The notes beneath the pieces were generated by a model, which saw only the letters and a list, made by a program, of their open reading frames with translations, searched no databases and had not been told where the DNA came from. A stretch of 47,410 bases of DNA, taken from assembly GCA_037447655.1 (NCBI GenBank), contig JBBHKE010000904.1, forward strand, positions 1-47,410, read 5' to 3'. Positions 42,170 to 47,410 of the stretch are shown here, piece after piece; the stretch's first letter is position 1; every line of letters starts with the position of its first letter. Origin of the DNA: Zygnema cylindricum. Its lineage: Eukaryota > Streptophyta > Zygnematophyceae > Zygnematales > Zygnemataceae. The translations under genes were made by a program, and so were the position numbers.

Positions 42170-45100
42170 TCACAAGCTTTCGGCGATCACCACTCTCGCC
42201 CTATCCTTCTCCTTCACTATCCAATCCACGCAGTCGAACTCCCCCATCATGTCGCTGAACGCCTGTGACACGACAAAAACGGATGACTGCGGCATTTCCC
42301 TCAGAATCGCCGCCATCCGGAGCCGCCCCTCCGAGTCCAGATGCTGCTTCACACAAAACGACAAAATAAGAGTAAGACAAACAAAAGCAGCAGGAAAATA
42401 CGAGGAGGACAAACATCGGAGTCCAAAGGCTGTGTCGCAGGAAAGGACAAAATAAGAGAGAGACGAAAACAAAAGCAGTGGGAAAAATAAGAGGAGGATA
42501 AAACACGAACAGGGAGGAAATAATAAGCAAGGCAAAAGAAGAGTATGACAAAATAAGAGGAGTAAGGTAAGATAGGACAAAATATGAACAGGAAGGATAG
42601 GAATAAGACAAAATGAGAAGAGGACAAAATGGGAACCGGACAACATATGAACAGGACAAATGGGAAGGGGAAAAAATGGGAACAGGACAGCACCATAAAA
42701 AGGGACAGGAATGACAGATTGTCGAAATGAGAACAGGACAGCAAGAAAAGGACAAAATAGGAATGGAAATGAAATGGTCTGAAAAAAAGGGAGGACAAAT
42801 GGACAGGACAGACAGGATAGGGAATGGAGGAAATGAAAGAATGGACAACAGGAGTGGAAGGAATGGAAGGAAGAATGGAAGGAAGGAAAGGAAGGAGGAA
42901 TGGAAGGAAAGGAAGGAAGGAATGGAAGGAAAGAGGGAGGAAACAAGGATCAGGGTACAAAGGGATGTTAAGGATGGAAAAATGGGAGAGCGAAGGGAAG
43001 GGAAGGGAAATAAAAAAGAAGAAGAGAAGGAAGAGGAAAAAGTAGGGACCAAAAACTGAAAAGGGAAGAAGAGACGGGTAGGGGATTGCATAAGGGAAAG
43101 AGAGAAAGAAAGGGATGAAAATAAGAAAGACATAGAACAAGGAATGGCACTTCCTCCCTCCCCCTCTCCTTCCCCATTCCTCTACTTTGACCCTCTCCCT
43201 CCTTACTCTCCTTAGTTTATCTCTGTATCCGCCTCCCTCTCCATTCCTTCCCCCTCTCCCATTTTTCTCTCACCCCTCCTCTCCCTCACTCACCCTCTCT
43301 CCCCCTCTACCTCCTCTTTCCCCCCTCTCTCTCCCTCTCTCTCCCTCCGTCTCTCTCCCCCTCTCCCTCTCCCTCTCTCTCCCTTTCCCTCCCTCCTCCA
43401 CACCTGCAACACTTCAACACCATCACATTACACAACACTCAACACCTCTTCCTCTCCTTCCCTCTCCCTCTCCCTCTCACCTGCAACACTTCATCCAACA
43501 CCATCACATTACACGACACTCCACTCCTCTCCCTCGCAAACTCCGAATAGGCGAGAGAAAGAGAGAGAGCCACTCTCCTCCTCTCTCCCCCACTCAACTG
43601 TCGAATCGATCTCTCCACCACTCTCCCGTCCTCCAATCGAATCATCGCTACCTTCCTTATCCTCTCCACACTCCTCCCCCCACTACTGTTCCCTCTCCCT
43701 CTTCCTCCTCCCCCTCCCTTCGTTTGAGTGGTAGGGAGGAGGAGGAGGTCCATCTTCCCTCCCCCCAGAATAGAGAGATATCTCCTCACTCTCTCCTGGA
43801 GCTCCGCGAGAGCCTCCTCTAATATGTAACTCTGGGAAAACGACAAAAGAGGGTTTAAGAAGAGTAAGAGGGAGGGAGGGTAGGGAGGGAGGGAGGGAGG
43901 GAGGGAGGGAGGGAGGGAGGGAGGGAGGGAGGGAGGGAGGGAGGGAGGGAGGGAGGGAGGGAGGGAGGGAGGGAGGGAGGGAGGGAGGGAGGGAGGGAGG
44001 GAGGGAGGGAGGAGAGAGGGAGGGAGGGAGGGAGGGAGGGAGGGAGGGAGGAGAGAGGGAGGGAGGGAGGGAGGGAGGGAGGAGAGAGGGAGGGAGGGAG
44101 GAGGGAGGGAGGAAGGGAGGGACAGGAGGGAGAAGGGATTTTAGAAGATGAGTTTTTGAAAAAGGTTAGGGTTTAAGCTGGGTCGAAGGGAGGGAGGGAG
44201 GGAGGGAGGGAGGGAAGAAGGTGAGCAGGGAGGCAGAAAACGACAAAACATAGGGTTGTAGAGGATGGGCCAGTTATAAAAGAATTATTTTAATCCGGCA
44301 CAAATAAAGAGAGAGGGATTTTTTATCTATCTATTTATTTACTTCATTTCCAATATTTATATATTTATTTATTTGATTCTTCCAATGTCAATTTATCAAT
44401 TCACTTCTTTCACTTTTTTTTTTTTCCTTCTTACAATGTTTAATTAATTTAATTACATCGTCCAAAATTCATTTACTTCTTTTATTTATTTCTTCCAATT
44501 TTTCTTTATTTAAATTATTACTTCTAACAAAAATATCATGGATTTACTTCTTTCGTTTACTATCGATTTTTCCAAATACCCAAAAAAAAGAAAGTAAATA
44601 GCAAAATTTACTTATTTATACCCAAAAGAAAAAATGATAAAAAATAAATAAAATAGCTTCCCATTTATGCCCAAAAAAAATAGTAACAATATTTACCCAT
44701 TCATTACTAAAAAAAAAAAAAAAAAAACAGCATTTACCCATTTATGACCCAAAACAAAACAAAAAAAAAAAAAAACCCAAAAAAAAAGCACATTTTGTAC
44801 CTGAACTCCAGTTAATCCAAAAGATGAGTCTACTTCTTTAATATCCTCTACCGCCTCCCTTTCCTCCTCCAAATTCCTCTCCTTCTCCCCCATTTGGACC
44901 TTTAAATCCTCAAAAAGGTTCTCAAAAACCTCTTTTTGGGAAGCATATGGATTTTTTTGGGAATCCAGAGAATCTTTTTCACTTTTTTTTTGTTTGTAGG
45001 AATCTATAATTTTTTGACCGAGGTTTATTTTTTCTTCGAGGGAAGGGATTAGGGATTCGGTCGTCGGAAGTTTCCCAGAAGTTTCTCGGATCCGATTTTC

Positions 45101-45396
45101 GGACGAGTTTAGCGATTCTGGAAGGGGAATGAAATGGAATGAAAATGAATGAAAATGGAATGGAATGGAATGGAAAGAATGGAACCGGAAGGAAAGAAGG
45201 AAATGAATGAACACCAAGGTTTCATAACAAAAACAGAACAGAAAATTTGATGTGAAAACATGGAAACTGTCAGAATGATTTCTGCAAAAATCAAAAAACA
45301 AGAGAAGAAAAACGAAAAAAAAACAAAAAAAAAAAAACAAAAACAACAAAAATATTTTTCCGATCCTTTTTCTTGAATTTCAAAGTTCATTAAGAA

Positions 45397-45444
<48 letters not shown>

Positions 45445-47003
45445 ACCTTTTTGAGTGTCCTTATTTTGGAAATTTGAATTTTGAGGAAGGTGACGATTTA
45501 CAGAAGCAAGAAGTTGCTCTGCTGACATCAGCAAAATTTGTCCTTTCTGCAAAAATTTTCTGCGATTTTGAACCTGCGAAAAGACGAAACAGAGGAAAAA
45601 GACAAAATCAACAAAAAACGAAAACAACAAAAGACAGAATTAGGGGTGTAACTGACATGGAAACAGACAAAAAAACGGAGGACTAAAATGGGACATGAAA
45701 GGGGACCAGATTTGCAACCGATTAGAAAAAGGGAAATGGAAAACTGAAAACGGAAAACAGAAAATGGAAAACGTGCAGACAAAAAACAGGACTGAAAACT
45801 GGAAAACGGAGAACTGAAACCGGAAACAGAAACGGAAACGGAAACAGAAATGGACAACCTTATAACTCACGCAAAAAAAACAAAACAAAAAAAAAAAAAC
45901 ACAAACTGGAAACAAAAAAGTAAACAGAAATAAAAAACCGAAATAGAACGAACAATTTTTAAACGCCTTGATGTTTTCCACAAAAGACAAATCTTTGATT
46001 CTCCGAAAAATAGAAACCACAAAAAGGGACTTTTTTTTTTTAGAAAAAAAACAATATGGACAAAACTGATAAACCCAAAAGGTTGTCCAGAAAACACAAA
46101 AAATCTCCACAAAAAACCAAAAAAAAAATTGTTCAAAAACACACAAAAAATCGCAAAAAACAATAAAGCGGCTCCAAAAAACAAAAAAAAACAGTTCCCA
46201 AAAACCATAAAGCTCCTCAAAAAAAAAAAAAAATTAAGATCCTCATAAAACCCAAAAATTCAATCCCAAAACACAAACAAAAAAAAAATATATATATATA
46301 TATATATACAAAAAAAAACCAAAGGCCTCCACAGAATAACACAAACTTTCCAAACAAAAAAAAAAACAAAAAAACACAAATAACACCCAAAAATATACCG
46401 CAAAAAGTTTTCCCCAAGAGTACAAAAAAGTACTTGAGTTGCTTTCCTGGAATCTTCCACAAGCCGAATATTCAAAACCTTATTCAGTCTTTTTCTCGCC
46501 TCAAAAAGTAAATTTTCAGTTTCTTTTTGTTTTTTTCTGGCTTCAGAAAGGACCTGCAAAAATCAAAAATGGAAATTCAAAAAAATTTAAGACAATGATT
46601 TCCAAAAACAATTGAGGATTCAGGTTCAAAGTACAATCCCTCTCTCTCCTTTTCTTCTCCCTCCCCTCTCTCTCTCTTCCAGGTTCACAGTACAATAAAG
46701 GACAAGCCCTCTCCAGTCGACCACTCCCTCTCCTACTCACCCTCTCCCCCCCCTTCCCCCTCCCTCTCCCTCTCCTCTACCTCTCCCCGTACCCCTCCCC
46801 CTCCCACTCACCTCCGACTGCTGCCAGTACCTCCTCTCCTCCCCATCCCTCCTCTCCTCCATCCACCTCCTCTCTCTCTCCGCGTGACTCTCTGTCACGA
46901 TCTGACGACATTTTCCGCATACAACTCCTCCCTTCACGTTTTTGCAAAACTCTCTAACCTCTCTCTCCCTCTCCTCCAACCTCTCCTTCAGACTCCGTAA
47001 CTG
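42170..47003 (-). CDS. SbcC/Rad50-type coiled-coil ATPase with zinc hook, C-terminal half (six exons seen)
   Basis: Exons on the minus strand: about 47003-46812, 46553-46434, 45573-45447, 45117-44801, 43831-43481, 42343-42170, giving about 426 aa. All junctions are phase 0 except 45447/45117, where G plus AA restores a Glu codon, so the model is internally consistent. Exon 1 seen has Glu/Arg coiled coil around VVCGKCRQIV, a CxxC zinc hook. The next three exons are coiled coil (KKQKETENLLFEARKRL; EEKINLGQKIIDSY; EEEREAVEDIKEV). Then comes the C-terminal ATPase lobe: SYILEEALAEL, signature IRQLSGGERRR, Walker B NVMVLDEVLQ, D-loop HLDSEG, and FVVSQAF in the switch position, ending DWIVKEKDRARVVIAESL. 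The N-terminal Walker A half lies beyond the right edge. Expected role: DNA-end or recombination-type ATPase. It differs from canonical RAD50 (DEPTTNLD) and looks closer to gp46/SbcC-like plant proteins. Introns are unusually repeat-rich. Confidence 0.83.
42360..43140. repeat. Purine-rich GGAA/GGACA tract in last intron
   Basis: About 780 bases on the plus strand are dominated by AGGA, GGAA and AGGACAAAAT units, inside the last intron of the ATPase gene. Long frames on the opposite strand (Phe/Ser/Pro/Leu-rich) are composition artefacts. Confidence 0.85.
43141..43480. repeat. Pyrimidine tract in last intron, with duplicated exon edge
   Basis: The purine bias flips to CTCCCT/CTCTCC pyrimidine units on the plus strand. 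Within it, 43402-43440 repeats the end of the neighbouring exon (see the duplicate Walker B entry). Confidence 0.85.
43402..43440 (-). pseudogene. Duplicate of the Walker B exon end, damaged
   Basis: The minus strand repeats the last 40 bases of exon 43831-43481 (TGTAATGTGATGGTGTTG, then GAAGTGTTGCAG), including a GT after CAG, but lacks the GAT codon of the Walker B aspartate. It lies 40-80 bp downstream of the true donor, so it is a second potential donor site within the intron. Confidence 0.75.
43863..44215. repeat. (GGGA)n array in intron of the ATPase gene
   Basis: A GGGA tetranucleotide array, uninterrupted for about 128 bases (43883-44010, roughly 32 units), followed by GGAGAGA-interrupted blocks to about 44130 and a second short GGGA block at 44188-44212. 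The G-rich strand is the plus strand, so transcripts of the minus-strand gene carry CCCU repeats. Confidence 0.97.
45400..45430. repeat. (TA)n and poly-T in intron
   Basis: A TA dinucleotide run followed by a T run just downstream of the 45447 exon end; a similar TA run lies near 46289-46309. The rest of the introns at 44216-44800 and 45574-46433 is AT- or A-rich without other features. Confidence 0.9.
46620..46811. repeat. CTCTCCC pyrimidine tract in intron
   Basis: C/T-rich sequence between exons 46812 and 46553. On the minus strand it would translate as Gly/Arg runs if the GTGAGT donor at 46811 were not used. Confidence 0.8.
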
Positions 47004-47199
47004 CTCCACAAAAGACAAAACACAAAATCCCAAAACACAAATACCCAAATAACAATCAGAATTCTAATAAAACTGAGAATTTCAAAACATTAAAATTGAG
47101 AAAGGAAAAAAAGAAAAAAAAGAAAGAAAAGAGAAAGGAAAGGGACAAAAAGGGAAAAAGGAAAGGAAAAGAAAACAAAACAGCCACACCATAATTAGT

Positions 47200-47410
47200 G
47201 TGGATGAGAGAGGGAGAGGGAAATCGACGTCATAGTGACTAAGGCTTATTTATGACAGGAGAGAGGAGAGAGAGAGGGAGGGGAAAGAGGAGAGAGGAGA
47301 GAGGACGGAGGGAGGGAAGACACAGGGAGGGGAGAGAGGGAGGGGAAAGAGGACAGAGGAGAGAGGACGGAGGGAGGGAAGACACAGGGAGGGGAGAGAG
47401 AGGGAGGGAG
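47200..47410. repeat. GA-rich tract with ~62-bp tandem repeat
   Basis: GAGAGGGAGGGG-type purine DNA at the right edge. A unit of about 62 bases containing GGACGGAGGGAGGGAAGACA occurs twice (about 47280-47341 and 47342-47405). The array probably continues beyond the window. 47004-47199 is A-rich intron without features. Confidence 0.85.

Noticed and set aside
42170-43177. Minus-strand frames of 258-310 codons rich in Phe, Ser, Pro and Leu
   Set aside because: They read through the GGAA-rich intron of the ATPase gene; only 42343-42170 is supported as an exon by splice sites and family motifs.
43187-43822. Plus-strand 211-codon Ser/Pro-rich frame
   Set aside because: It is antisense to the ATPase exon and to a pyrimidine tract; no family motif.
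45940-46020. Possible extra ATPase exon (IKDLSFVENIKAFKN on the minus strand)
   Set aside because: No donor/acceptor pair keeps phase 0 with the neighbours, which join correctly without it. It is left as a possibility only.
1-47410. CRISPR arrays, tRNA and rRNA genes, bacterial operons
   Set aside because: No regularly spaced identical repeats with unique spacers, no cloverleaf or rRNA landmarks recognised. Introns and retrotransposons identify the DNA as eukaryotic.

Overview
The window is nuclear DNA of a eukaryote, most likely a land plant or close streptophyte relative. The reasons are: a receptor-like kinase module of plant type, a Ty1/copia element primed by initiator Met-tRNA, Ty3/gypsy remnants, AT-rich intergenic DNA, and three split genes with GT-AG introns. 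I cannot name the species. No CRISPR array, operon, rRNA or tRNA gene was seen.

Layout. 1-2323 (-): start of a gene encoding a degenerate kinase-like domain followed by a glycine-rich-loop kinase that runs off the left edge. 2933-5100: a MITE and long purine/pyrimidine microsatellite tracts. 5160-7920: AT-rich DNA in which I see no gene. 7924-36000: a nested transposon and duplication field. It holds a TA-flanked MITE family, a decayed gypsy pol with a PHD-like finger after integrase, flanked by 2.25-kb direct repeats, several decayed copia pol pieces on the minus strand, a large imperfect palindrome centred near 28.1 kb, a PIF/Harbinger-like element and a 5' LTR plus gag of a copia element. 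One intact small gene sits in this field: a secreted six-cysteine protein (24356-24832, -) with at least two full-length and two partial pseudogene relatives nearby. 36674-39116 (+): a three-exon SAM-like/RBR E3 ubiquitin ligase gene. 40821-41660: a hAT-like element with an 8-bp target duplication. 42170-47003 (-): the C-terminal half of a multi-exon SbcC/Rad50-type coiled-coil ATPase with a zinc hook; its introns carry very long GGGA/CCCT-type tracts.

The three conventional genes are not functionally linked: signalling, ubiquitin transfer and DNA-repair-type ATPase. The most unusual content is the mobile field. Inverted copies inside the window preserve empty target sites for two insertions, so those events can be read directly. 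The field also holds a host gene copied and broken several times, an exon-like segment inside a DNA transposon, and a PHD-like module attached to a retrotransposon integrase.
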